The position numbers were made by a program, and so were the translations under genes. The notes beneath the pieces were generated by a model that did no database searches, had not been told where the DNA came from, and saw only the letters and a list, made by a program, of their open reading frames with translations. Below, one piece after another: positions 41,881 through 53,997 of a stretch of 64,000 bases of DNA. The stretch's first letter is position 1; each line of letters begins with the position of its first letter. The stretch is from Calamus simplicifolius (taxonomy: Eukaryota > Streptophyta > Magnoliopsida > Arecales > Arecaceae), in assembly GCA_900491605.1 (NCBI GenBank), contig UESW01003830.1, forward strand, positions 372,001 through 436,000. The letters are read 5' to 3'.

Positions 41881-43170
41881 AGTCCGAGGTGAAGGCTTTG
41901 GAAGTCTCACAGACTCATCTTACCGTTTTGGATCTTACCTGACGTTCAAAGAAGATGATTTGGTAGCAAGGAAAGATATATTGCATAGAAATAATAATAA
42001 TAATAAAGCTTGCCCTCTCCAAATGCTGTCAATGGATCTTGAGTACATGGCTTTATTCCTTTGACCCGGTTATCTTTTGTCACCAGTTTCCACCTTCCTT
42101 GATCTAAACAATTCAAATCTGCTAGCAGTCGGCATGGTCCGGTCCTAGATGCCTAAGTTTGATATCGTCAAATTTTGATCCATTCCTTCCATATTCACTC
42201 GTTTGGATAGATGATGCGAGAAAAATTTAAAGTTCACCATCCTATCAAGTATCAAGTCCATTAAAAGCATTTATTAGATAGCTGGCTCTCACTGTCGGCC
42301 CGGTTGGAAGATAGAGCTGGGTCAGTCATATCATATTCTTTAAAGAATGAAGGTTCCTCAAATGTCTCAACTAATTCCGTTGTATCATTTTTACCTTCTG
42401 CTTGGCAACAACGCTCCAAGAAAACGTCTAAAGAATATAAAAGGATGCTGACATCATTCACATCTCATGAACTCATCACCAAATCCTCTCCAATCCTTCT
42501 GGTGTGTGTATATATATATATCAGGATTAACGTTATGGTCTTCAGGAAATTTCTCGGATCGTATTAGGAGACAAGCTAGCCTTCACATCAACGCAAGGGG
42601 ATGGATGGCTTTGGACATTGAAAATAACTCGGCTAATTCCTTCCCCTCCAACTGTGGCACGTTTCACTCCATACAACATGGATTCCGCCTCGTCATAGCT
42701 GGGACCCATCGTTGGTGAAAAAAACAACCACACCGCCACGTTTCTGGATGCCACGAAGAAGCGAATGCACCAGCGAGAAAGAGAAGAAAGACCGACCACT
42801 CGTCTATACGTGTGGGTGGAATGGAATATCGCATCTCATCTCATGGTTTCGAATTTTTTTATCTTTATTTTCAAATTTTAATTTTCAAATCCGACCCCAG
42901 ATAAGACCTTTATACATGGCCCCAGAAAGCCGCAAATCTTAACTTGGGAGCAACGCAACGAGAAATAATAATAATAAATAAATAAATAAAATCAAATTCA
43001 AAGGCCGCAACTTCACAGCAGATCTGGCTGACCATATCTATTCCCACTATTCTGTTCTCTATTCCCGCTATTCTGTTTTATCTGAATAAAACCTACCGTA
43101 ACCTAACATTCCTCCTCCTCTTCCTTCATCTGGATAAGTACCCACCTCTGAAGGTATTGGTATTTCTCCG
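41881..43170. other. Intergenic, upstream of SAUR gene
   Basis: No credible gene. AAT-trinucleotide microsatellites occur at about 41988-42005 and 42965-42990. One GAGACA (42568-42573), the reverse of the auxin-response core TGTCTC, lies about 850 bases upstream of the SAUR start. A single hexamer can be chance. Confidence 0.4.
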
Positions 43171-43387
43171 CCGGCTGTGCTTGGAAAACAGTTGTCATCA
43201 AAAGAGCACGATCATGTCCAACATCCCCACGTCCCTCTGCAACTCCTCTCTCGCCCTTTTCCGTCTCGTCATCTCCAGCTCCGATCCCTGGCCCTTCTCT
43301 CTCTAAAGTCCAGCTCTCCTTTCCTGCTGCACCACAACAATTCGATCTTCTTTCTTTCTTTCTCTCGTCTTCTTTTCTTTTTCTTCC

Positions 43388-43409
43388 TTCTCTCTCTCTC
43401 TCTCTCTCT
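43388..43409 (+). repeat. (CT)n microsatellite in SAUR 5' leader
   Basis: Pure TC/CT dinucleotide tract ending 13 bases before the SAUR ATG; CT-rich leaders are common in plant 5' UTRs. Confidence 0.8.
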
Positions 43410-43422
43410 AATTTGGCCGACG

Positions 43423-43803
43423 ATGAGAGGCGAAGATAAGCATAAACATCATCATCATCATCATCATAACCATCATCATCACCGGCTGTTGAGCTTCCAC
43501 TTCCACATGCCGCACCTGGGCCACGGGCACGGGCACGGGCCGAAGAAGGGGTGGATGGGGGTAAGGGTGGGGCAGGAGGGAGAGGAGCAGCAGCGGTTCG
43601 TGGTGCCGGTGGAGTACTTGAATCACCCGCTCTTCTTGGGCCTTCTCGACCAGGCCCGTGAGGAGTATGGGTTCGAGCATCAAGGCGCCATCACCATCCC
43701 TTGCGGCGTCGACTATTTCCGCCACGTCCGGGGCATCATCGACCGCGACACCACCGCCCACCACCACCACCTTCCTCACTTCGCCGGATGCTTTAGGGCT
43801 TGA
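43423..43803 (+). CDS. SAUR32-like small auxin up RNA protein
   Basis: Intronless, 126 residues. SAUR proteins are early auxin-response regulators; many inhibit PP2C.D phosphatases and so favour plasma-membrane proton-pump activity and cell expansion. Residues about 43-106 form the SAUR core: MGVRVGQEGEEQQRFVVPVEY, NHPLFLGLLDQAREEYGF, GAITIPCGVDYFRHV. The motif EEQQRFVVPV with NHPLF points to the SAUR32 clade. Residues 7-20 are almost only His (two runs), and further His pairs occur at 31-39 and 113-119, an unusually His-rich framing. The ATG at 43423 is preferred over an in-frame ATG at 43177 because the intervening region is a CT-rich leader. It lies alone, with TE blocks on the left and the PMT gene 4.6 kb to the right. 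Confidence 0.92.
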   Translation: MRGEDKHKHHHHHHHNHHHHRLLSFHFHMPHLGHGHGHGPKKGWMGVRVGQEGEEQQRFVVPVEYLNHPLFLGLLDQAREEYGFEHQGAITIPCGVDYFRHVRGIIDRDTTAHHHHLPHFAGCFRA

Positions 43804-44600
43804 AGGATTAATTTATTGCCTTTCTTTTTTTTTTTTGGGTGGAAGTGGAAGATTAAGATTGATAATGACGATAATTTGTGTATTCCTCAAAAAAAAAAAA
43901 AAAAAAAAAAGGAGACGATGATTTGTGTATGGAAACAAAGTGAAGGATTGAACCTTTGTGCTTTGTCGTCTTTTTTATTTTATATTCTTTCTTTTTATTT
44001 TTATTTTTTCATTTTCTGTTCTTCTAGTTTTTTTTCTTTTTTCTTTTTTCATTATTACTTACAATAGTTTTAGCAAGATTTCTTTTGTGCTTGGAAAAGA
44101 GAGGACGGGAGAGGAGGGACGGTTAAGAACAAAAGAGTTCGATCAAGGTACCACTTATCGTTGTCAAGTTGTTCCTATGAAAATTTTGTTCATAAATGCA
44201 CGGTAGGAAGCTAGAAGGAACCCTAACAAAAAAATTTATATGGGAATAAAGAAATTTGATGAAAAACCTCCATTAAGGTTATACTAAAATAAAACTAGGA
44301 ATCAGTGTCACCCATGAATTTTTTTTGCCTTATTAATGAAGAAAAGCCTTCATGTTATGGCAATATTAAGATAAACCTAGGAACCATATCACCCATCCAT
44401 TTTACGGTAATATTAAGATAAAACTAAGAATCATGTTACCCATGAATTTTTTTTTCTCACTCATCTTGCCAATGGTAATAAAGGCGTAACATGTTTCCTT
44501 GATCTACTTCTAGGGCTAAGTGTGGAAAAGTAATAGAATTTTTACTTTTCCAATATAGTTATAACTTGATGAATCTTAACTTGTATTTGTATGAAGCGCT

Positions 44601-44655
<55 letters not shown>

Positions 44656-47600
44656 TGGGGGTGGTTTGGTGGGGCGGGCCAATGGAACTTATATATTTAA
44701 ATGTTATGGAAGTTAAGAAAGTGGAAATTAAATGAGCAGGATGGATCCCTTTCAAAATATCCATGAAGCAGCTGATCATGGTGCATCCATAATTTATCAA
44801 AATATTAAAATTTATATATTCAATCTCTATTTTTGTTGTCTATCGTGATAATTTCAAATAAAATTCTTTATCCTTAATTCATATTTGGATATGGTGTTTT
44901 TATCCTCCAATTAATCATTGTAATAGTTGTCACTACCGTGGTTACCTATTTATCAAGAGGGCAAATATGTACATGCTTTGGCCGAGTTAGGTGAGAATTA
45001 AATAGGTTGGATGCTGAATAACATTCATGGAATGATTTTAGATAATGACTATATATATAGTTTGACTTCAATGTTTTTGACTTTACAAAAAAAAGCGATA
45101 TTGGCTACTTTTGTCCTTGTATATTTATTGGCTTATGGGGATGATTTTAGATATGACCTTATTTCACCTATATTCTATACTAAATCTAGAAGAATATTGT
45201 AGAAGAATATTGTGAGGTATTATTTTACCTCATTCAAGCAAAAATATGATGAAATGAGACACCATTATAGCACAAGAATTAGATTTCTAATACAATTTCA
45301 GATTCAACTTACTCCTGAAATTCAGACACCTAAGTTGGTTTTGAGATGACAAGGTTTTAACAAGTTAAGCTAAAACCCTAGCTACTAAAGCCTTCAAATT
45401 TCATTCAGAGTTGGATACATATTTCATAAGGTTGGAGAACGATGGCAGGAGACAAAAAGTTCAAACTAACAAAATGAAAACTAGTTAAGTGTGGGTATAG
45501 GATCCCCTTTTCCTCTCTTTTTGATATACGCTGGTAAGCAAATTCATTGTTGGTAATGCCCAATGGAAAAAAAGTTAGGGGAGAACTACATGATCATGTT
45601 TAATAGTAAATTTGGTTAGAAAATGAGCCATGGAGATGTTTGAAGATGAGTATAAAAATCACTTACAGCCCAATTCGAGGACTTATTTAATTGGTACAGT
45701 GGCATCGATCACCTTGCTGTGCTGGTTGAGTGCAGCTTTTGCATTTTTAAAGTAGAGATTCTTCTCGTTTACTGGGAGGGAAAAAAAAAAAAAAGTAGGA
45801 AGGGTTCCCTCTATGTCATGTTGAATAAAAGGAGTTTCACTCCCCTATTTTATCATGAGAACCTCTCAACTAAAGCGAGGTTTAGATTCGATTGAGATGG
45901 TTGCATCATGCTGTTGCCACCAATGAGTTGCCACCCCTAACTATCTCTGGTTGACTATGAACTATCCTAACAATAACCAACAATTATGATGAAAATGGTT
46001 ATTTTGCAGTAATTTATGCTTGTAGGTTGAATCATCTGTTGCTGTGGCTGCAATTTTGAGAATTAATAAGTGAGCTGGATCGGAATTGACTGTTGGAATG
46101 AAGTACAAAAACCTATAAGAAAGGTATAAAGGCATGGGATCATATTGGATAGGAGGTTTTACTAGTTTCCTTCGTTTTTTTTTTTTTGGTTTGGTTTGTT
46201 TGTTTTGGTGAAGTCTGGTTTTTCAACTGTCGTGTGTTTTTATGAATAAAACCTTCTATTTCCCTAGTATTTGCTTATTTGAATAAACTAAATTTGATAT
46301 CTTGAGCTACTTTGTGTAGTATTGTGATACAATTTTTTGTTGCAGAATAGTGACAGAAGGAAAATAAAATATATATTTTAGCTTTAAAGACTCATTTTCT
46401 ATATGTGTGATGCATGCAGTTAACTCCACGGAAAAGAGCATATGATGATAAATTTTATCTTATGAAATGAAAGAGGAGGGGAAGAATAACCATCATCTTT
46501 TGATAGTTGTCTAAATAATTGGTTGGTCTTGATAAAAAACTCAGTTCTAATTTTACCTTTGGCCTAGGAAAAGTGCTTTGTACTGTAACATTCTAATGTT
46601 CTAGATTTGCGCAAACAAGAAAGCCTTAATCATATCCTAATTAATTTTACACATGGCAGACTAATTTTTTTATTTTAAAAAAAAATGACTAAATGAGAGA
46701 AATCCACCTGCACTATAATTATCTAAATCCTAATATTTTTGGGATGCACATTGAGGACTAAAATCTAGAAGCAAAAGGGTACAACTTTTTAGACATGCTC
46801 CAGTTCATATGGTGGCTCAATTAGAGTACCTCAATTAACAAGTTGGTTGAGTGGAGATTTGGTTGATGAAATTAGTGTTATTAATCTTTTTTTTTTTTTT
46901 TTGGTGGTAGATAGAGTGCTATTTAGAAACTTGAAGTTGAATTTTCTGAAACAAAGGACTGGAGGTGTGGAACTTTGACCATGGAGGCATGTCTGTCATT
47001 CATTCTTTATAGGTGTATGGGTAATGATAGGAGATAACTGTAAGATATACCTTGCTATGGATAATATTTTGAAGATCTAGAGCTTTTTTGACTCCAGTGC
47101 TGGTCAACAAAGTTGGTCAGGACCCAGGAGGACAAGTGTGCTCTTTAGCTGAACATCGCTAGGGATTTACCTCTGAATATTTCGCTTGGCAACTCAAAGA
47201 TATGATTCACCTGCTACAGTACTATATATCATCTTGTCAAGACAAAATGATCAGGAATCAGGACAACTGTGCTTTCTGTGCCTTTTAGCTAAACATCTCT
47301 AGGTGTCTGCATGCATGGTTGGCAGTCAAAAATTAGATATAACTAGATGCTCTCGCTATTGGCAATCTTTTATTTGTACGGGAGGTAGGTAGGATGACAC
47401 TTGTAGCTTCTTGTGGTGGTTTACATTAAAATAAGTACTTCTTTTAGCAATCTACTGTAGATGAGGTTAAGCATAATAGCTAATTTATATTAAATTTAAT
47501 TATAATATAAATTTTAAAATCTTTGTTGATGTTTTATCATAATGATTAATTTTGAGAGCAAAACTTAGGTTTCTTTCTTGAACAAGTAATGTGTCCACAA

Positions 47601-48401
47601 CCACCATGCTTAACAAGAGATACGTAAGCATTAAAAAATAAGGTAACAGGTGACATCTGTGGATTAAAAAATGATGATAAATATGGGCCATTGCTTATTC
47701 AATGAAAAAGTTAATGGCAAACACCTAACTACACCTAACTTTCTTCCGTTTACGTATGACTAATGGCTGTTATGTAAACAAAAGTAAGCCTATATGGGGT
47801 CAGCCTTCTTGCTCTTCGTTTTTGTTTTATTATTATTATTATTATCATTTTCAGTTTTCAGGATTCCCTACTTGCTTGCTTTGAAAATCGAATCCCAGCT
47901 TATAAAAATTCCTAAGACCGTGCTTTTACCAAAATATAAAAATCTAGTTGCATGTTGTCAAATGTCAGAGCTGTCCAAATGGAAAGAATTGCTCTCTTTT
48001 AGTGCAAGATGGGATCTGCACCATTTCATTTCATTAATTGAAATAAAAAGAGAGAAAGCATGTCCAAATGGAAAGAATTGCTCTCCAAGCCACATGACTA
48101 GCATTTTAAGAACTTCATTTGGAAGTTCCACAGTAGGTATCTTCAATAATTTTTCTAATTTATACTCTGTCAAATGGCAAGTTCATTGCTGTAAAATAAA
48201 CAAAAAGGATGGCTGGGGTGCATGTCAGACTCATTCTGATTCGATGGTTCTATAATTTCAGGCTAAAACAATGTTGGAGATGCAGAAAAATAAATATAAC
48301 TCTCAATTTAATCAATTTGAGACTGATCAACACACAATTACATTTCCCAATTCTCCAGCCTCACAGATATTTTTCCCAAACAGTTAAACCTGTTCAGGGG
48401 T
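43804..48401. other. Intergenic between SAUR and PMT genes, no gene seen
   Basis: AT-rich with poly(A) (43889-43910) and poly(T) runs, and a (TA)10(GA)16 microsatellite. Small ORFs such as 47794-48255 have no recognisable domain. The SAUR 3' UTR presumably occupies the first few hundred bases. Confidence 0.5.
44601..44652. repeat. Compound (TA)n(GA)n microsatellite
   Basis: Ten TA followed by sixteen GA dinucleotides, uninterrupted. Confidence 0.95.
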
Positions 48402-51400
48402 TCAGCCAGTCCAGTAAGTCTTCACAGCCACAAGGATCTTTTCAGGGTTGAAGGGTCCACTCTCATGGTCCATGATCTGACTCTTCCATCTCATCCCATC
48501 TGTTATCGCTTTTACCTTTGTGACGACCTCCACCATGTCACGAATTACCACGGTTCCCTCTGGCCTCAATATCCTATCCATCTCCAGAAGAATGTATGTT
48601 ATGTCGCACCTGCAAGCCATTCCATTCAGCGAGGTTGAATACTTGTACAAATCATGGCTAGTGGAGAATTAGGATCAGCATAAAAAACAAAACAATATAT
48701 AATCTTGTTGTTTAGAACTGCTGAAGTTGTCATGCTCAAGAATGTTCAACTGGAATACAAATCCAGTTGACTGCAACTAAACTATCTTCTGATACTCCTC
48801 CCCTTCTTCACCTCTGTATCACCATGTAAATTCTAATTTCTAATAAATAAATCAATGGAGAAGTTTCTGACCTCTCTAGTTTCCTGTCAAAAAGACAAAA
48901 ACTATAGCTCAACTAAAATTAGCCGACATTTCAGTTTTCTTGGGTCTTGAAGCGAGGGCATTTTCAGCTTCGTATTTATTAGGACACACTAAAATAATAA
49001 ATTTTATCTGATATGCAACCTCATAAGGGTCTTAGCGTACAATTCACTCTACAGCATACTTACAAAGTGGTGATGGATCGAGATTCATTGGGGAACCATA
49101 ACAGGAAAGGTTTTTTGGGAGAATAAATCAGCATGATGACAGTGTTTGGTTCCAATTTTCTGTTTTTTAGGGTCAGAAGATTATGAAATTACATGACTTA
49201 TCCAAATTCTTATGGAAACATTGTCAGCCAGGTTTTCAAGCTCCATTCTGAATCTTGTAATAAAAATGCAGATGGTTTTATTTACTAGCTTAATCAAAAT
49301 TGCCTGAGAAGTTAGATAACTGGAAAAGACTTGTTGCACCGAAGGACAGTGCAGCAAGCATGCATCAAGCGCACGGGCTAGCCGTGTGCACGTGCTGCTG
49401 CTGCTGCAGCAAGTGCCATGCACGATAAGATCCATTGAACCTCGGCACGCATGGCAGCATGGGCATGCAACCAATCTGCAGGCCCAGTGCACACTTGCTG
49501 CACCATCCTGTTTTCCTAGATAAAGTCATATTTACTGAGATATAGAGGGGGCTAATCCCCAACATTCTATCCTCATTCCCAAGAAGTGGCAAGAGGTGGT
49601 TGGTTCTATTCAAACTGAAGTTTGGTGGTGCTTTATAAAAATTCAAAGCCACAAAGCAATTATCTTATAAGAGAGTAGTACTTGCAATGCAGCAAAGAAT
49701 AAAATGCTACCAGATGTGGACTGAAAGCCCTGAACAATAGACAGCCCTTTGTTTTACCTGTCTTGATAGGTACTGAACACACTGTCAGCATGGAGGAGAT
49801 CATAAGTTCTCGGATACGTCGAGAAAGCCTCGCACCAGTCCTGGTATGTGCCAATGAAACCCCTCTCATATATGACACCGAGTGTGTCCCGGTCTGAGTT
49901 GGCAGGGACAACGTTCATCACCCACGCCGGGTACTTCATCAGTGCCGCTGCGAACCCTCCCAGGTTGGCATTCATATCCATCACGTTCCGGTATCGCCCC
50001 TGAGGCAGAGGAGGAACAAGTCGTTTATAGTGCGTCACCCTTTCTTCCACATCTGGTTGTCATCTTCGAAACTCTTGGAGGTTAACCCTGGAATGGAACC
50101 CCTGCTTATTCTCGGTGGAACAGCAAATGCTCGATCAGGCCATTTCTTCAGACCTCCACCAGCAACTTCTTTCTCATTTTTCACTTCTGGCAATGGCGTT
50201 ATGCAAGCCTCCAGTTTCTTGTACCTAATAAGCATGCAATTTGAGTCCATGGAGATGCATTTCAAAGTTGCTCAAGAAAAGTACACAATGGGCATGTAAA
50301 TTTATGAGGATCAAATGTTTCATTGATCACTGTTGTAAAAGAGTTAAATATATATAGGTTCCATACCAGGCAGCATCAGCATTGTCGCTCTTGCAGATGT
50401 GCGGTGTTTTATGGATCCTTCGGCTCTGAATGCATTCTATGTGGTTGATGGGCTTCTGCCAAATTAAAAGATCATCCTTCTCAATCTTTTTCTTCCAGCA
50501 TAGGCGCTTTGCCACATCCTCGATTGAATCTTGCTCTTGCTTCAGATCCTCTTGAGTTCTCTCCCAACCTTTGTAGTACTTCTTCCAATTGATTGGAGGA
50601 CCCGACAGAATCCAATAGCCCCCTGGTCTTAAAACTCGGTCGACCTCAGCTAGGTACAGACCATCTGAAGGAAAAGATCAAAAAATTATATGTCTACCCT
50701 AGAAGACTAAAATAACATCAGAGGTTTAAGCCGACTTCAAATTGATGCGACAAGGCCTGATCATTCCTTTGATCTTCTAACACGATGTATCTACAAATTT
50801 TCCATCTACCATGTTGGATAAACAACACCTTTTAAGTGATTTTTTTTTTCTTTGTTTTCCAAAGTGATTGTTTGTTTTTGTTCAATTTACTTGTCTACAG
50901 ACAGACAAAACCAACCCATAAGTTCTGGAATTGAAAAGGTGAACATTAATGTTTTCTAAATTTAGGGACTTGTTGTGCGTGGTTTTGGATAGCACCAGAT
51001 TGATCTACCAAGCTTTTCACCATCTTACCAATAAATAGGAATGGCAATATTGAGGTGAAGCGAATAGGAAGCCACTTTTCATTTTCATCTCTACGATTAT
51101 TTTGGCCTTTCATCTCCATCCCTACAATGGAGACAAAAACTTTTTCATCTCTTCTCATGAGAATCCTCATTCTCATGGGATCTTACATCCTTTTCTATCT
51201 TAATTTTAATAAGATTTTATCTTTATTCTTACGAAGATCCTTGTCCACTGAATACCCCATTCCCACTAATCTTATTTTTGATATTAAAATATTTTTTTAT
51301 TTTGATTAATACTCACTATGATTAAAAAATAAAATAAAAATAAATTATTAAATTTTATATAATAAATAAAATAAATTTATTTTAATTACAAATGTTATAT

Positions 51401-52820
51401 AATTTTAAAGAATATAATATTACATAAGTTATGATTATAAACTACTTCAGAAAAAAAAGATATTCAATTATAGTCTTAATAAATTTAAAAAATACGAAGA
51501 TTTAAAATGTTTTAGAATTAGGTATGAGACTATATTTATAATATTAAAATAATATAATAGTATTGAAGTAATATAAAATATATGAGACCTCGCCCGACGA
51601 GGATCGGGGATCTCATGAGATTGAGAGGAGATCGATAGAGAGTACTTTTCTCATCCCCGCCTCATTTATAGTAATAATTTTTTTTTTTCATTTTTGTCAC
51701 TATAGATGAAAAAATTTCTTCAGTTCTGCTCTATTTAGAAGAGAAAATGGCATCCTTAACTACAACTCATTGCAAAAAAACTTGGCATCAGGATTGCTTA
51801 CCATACTTAAACCACGGGATAAGGCACCGAGAACAATGGGCCATATCGAAAGCCCGCGCTGGATACGGCATCCGCTGCGACCCTATCACTCCAATCATGG
51901 CCGGAACCCCTCGCTCCAGAGCAAATTGCACCTGGGCCTCATGCGTATCCCTCGGCGCAAATGACATCGCGATGACATCCCTCTTGAGAAGATAAGCCCC
52001 AAAGCTAGCAACCTCCGATGTCCAAAACAAGCAACGCATCTCAGACACCCACATCTTTACACAATGAAATCATCCTCTCAAATATCAAGAAAGAGTAGAG
52101 AGAAAAGGATTACTAACTTACTCCACAGCCCGTATCAACTGCAGTTCTAATGCTACCATCGGTTAAAGGGATAAGCGCGTTTATATCGTCGATGTAAGCA
52201 TCGGCGCCCCGTGGGAACATCGTTCCACCGCCGGGGAATCTGAACCGGTCGCCCTCCACCATGACCCAATTTTGAACAGCCTTCTCAATGCTGAGCTCCT
52301 TGTGAGGAATGTTATCGAACCAGGCGTAGTCTCTACTCTGAGGCCACTTGAAAGGCGTTTTATATTTTGGTGGTGCAGGGATCAAGCACCTGATGAGCTC
52401 GTCGTCTCCAGGGCAATGACGCTCTCGGTATATCAGCATTTCTCTTTCGAACCTCCTCCCCCTCGGTCGATCCTGGCAAGGGGTGTACTCGCTGAAGTTC
52501 AGAGAGCACGGTGGAAATTTCTCCACCGTTGCCGATGTTTCGTTGAGGTCCAGCCGGTGGCGGGCTTCGAAGTCGAGAGCGGCACCTCCTGATGATGAGA
52601 ATGATGGCATGGCGGTGGAACGGGAACCGGACGATGGATCCACAGGGTCACACTCGATCTTGTTAGACATATTGCCACCGGGTTTTGGGACCCCGGTATT
52701 CTGCCAGGCCCCAAGGATGTAGAAAAGAACGCAGAGCCCGCTTACGCCAAGTACGTAAGTTAAACGCTGCCTTCTTGAATCTAGATGGATCTTTGAAGAT
52801 CCAGGGTTATCTTTGGCCAT
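48402..52820 (-). CDS. Probable S-adenosylmethionine-dependent methyltransferase, PMT/DUF248 family, with one frameshift
   Basis: Five exons on the minus strand: 52122-52820, 51802-52012, 50367-50664, 49758-50224, 48402-48609. All four introns have GT-AG ends and phases match. The product would be about 627 residues, usual for PMTs. The N-terminus is cytosolic and basic, then one membrane segment (about residues 20-38, LTYVLGVSGLCVLFYILGA), giving a type II Golgi protein. The SAM-binding motif VDTGCG|VASFGAYL spans exons 1-2. Family blocks DGLYLAEVDRVLRPGGYW, KTPHICKSDN and GRYRNVMDMNANLGGFAAAL follow, ending AVKTYWTG. Family members are linked to pectin or other wall polysaccharide methylation. 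Exon 4 lacks one base near 50038-50046 (after QMWKK): the frame meets TGA and resumes in +1, and its 467 bases should be 468. This is either a real null allele or a sequence error. Closest to PMT15-18 by motif; exact symbol uncertain. Confidence 0.9.
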
Positions 52821-52825
52821 TAGAC

Positions 52826-52831
52826 CTGCAA
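52826..52831 (-). other. Possible 5'-UTR splice acceptor of the PMT gene
   Basis: Minus-strand TCTCTCCTTGCAG|GTCTA lies five bases before the ATG; many plant genes of this type have a leader intron. No matching donor could be fixed by eye. Confidence 0.35.
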
Positions 52832-53020
52832 GGAGAGAGAAACTATGGGCTTAGACTTCAAAGAACGGAGCTAAGATTTGCACCTAAAAATCAAACATTT
52901 TACAACTATGTTGGCTCTTGATTAATAACTTCGCTCAGGAGAAATGGATCTCAAGTCTACATCTGCGCTTCAAAGAAAGACATGGAGATGGTGATGATGA
53001 AAAGGAAGAAGAATAACTTA

Positions 53021-53029
53021 GTTTTTATA
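53021..53029 (-). promoter_or_regulatory. Candidate TATA box of the PMT gene
   Basis: Minus-strand CTATAAAAAC about 200 bases before the start codon. If a leader intron exists, the true promoter may be further upstream. Confidence 0.4.
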
Positions 53030-53880
53030 GTCTTATCAAGTCGGGACAAGAACGGATTAAAAGGAGAGACTTGTTGAGGTTGGAAGACAGCAGCACAGAA
53101 GGCACACCAGCGGGAACTTCGTTCTACAATACGGTGGTGTGCGTGTGGGAAAAATGATGCAGAGATATAGGCCTCAGTGAAGAGATCTGTGCAAGAGAGT
53201 ACAGCTCCAGAAAGGGTCTGATACTGATGGGCACTTTAAAGAACAAAAAGAGATGCAGCAGAGCTCATTAATGCAGCATAATGAATTCCAGCTGAAAGCT
53301 TCATTTGATCTTCAACATCAAATCAAATCCTGCTGGAAAGGACGGAGAAACATAGCAAGGGCAGAGACAAGAGAAGTGGGACTCTGTGAAGAGCCCGAGG
53401 GGGTAGGTGCTTCATGATAGAGATGGCACGGAGCACAACGAAAAGGAAAAGAGAGAGCAGAAGCGGAGAAAGTCAAGAGGCTCGGCTGGCACAAACTGGG
53501 GACCTTTGAAGGCAACGGATCACAGAAGGCACTCGCTATGATCCAAACCACAACAGATCATGGAAGCCAGGACAAAAGCTGGACTCCACCACCACGACCT
53601 ATGTATATCTGAAATCCCCTCGGAAATAAAATAAAAAAAACAACATTATATATTTATATTTCAAACGAGAAAAAGAAAAGAGAGAGAGAGCTCTGCTTCA
53701 AACTTCTCTATAACAGCATTCCTCACAAGTATTTCTCATTCTACCAGACATTCACGCGTCTTCTTTAGCGAAATGAGAAGCCCACCAAGCTTCTCCAGAA
53801 CAGTAGTCCTTCCCACATGGTTTACCTTTTTCTTTATGGAAATAGGAAAGAAACAAAGAAGACAACGATAAAGTACTCGT

Positions 53881-53997
53881 ATGGCCAAACCTGAAAACAA
53901 GCTTCCTTGTCACCTCTCTGTATTGTTCTTTCTAATTCTCTTCGCTATCTTCTTCTCACTCTATCTCCTTCTGGACTACGTGAAGAGAACCCCATGA
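53881..53997 (+). CDS. Small ORF for a 38-residue single-pass membrane peptide
   Basis: ATG at 53881, TGA at 53995. The peptide has a short polar N-terminus (MAKPENKLPCH), a hydrophobic helix of about 22 residues (SVLFFLILFAIFFSLYLLLDY) and a basic end (KRTP). It is too short for ordinary gene finders. It is divergent to the PMT gene, about 1060 bases from its start codon, and a pyrimidine-rich leader with a CTATAACA box (about 53707) precedes it. I do not recognise the family. The hydrophobic pattern ending in charged flanks is unlikely to arise often by chance, but codon evidence is too short to prove translation. Confidence 0.4.
   Translation: MAKPENKLPCHLSVLFFLILFAIFFSLYLLLDYVKRTP

Noticed and set aside
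42261..42461. Minus-strand 66-codon acidic ORF upstream of SAUR
   Set aside because: No domain and no splice or promoter support.
43177..43422. In-frame upstream extension of the SAUR ORF
   Set aside because: Low-complexity Leu/Ser/Phe translation of a CT-rich leader; SAUR proteins do not have such an extension.
49181..49652. Small minus-strand Cys/His-rich ORFs within PMT intron 4
   Set aside because: They lie between well-supported exons and have no domain.
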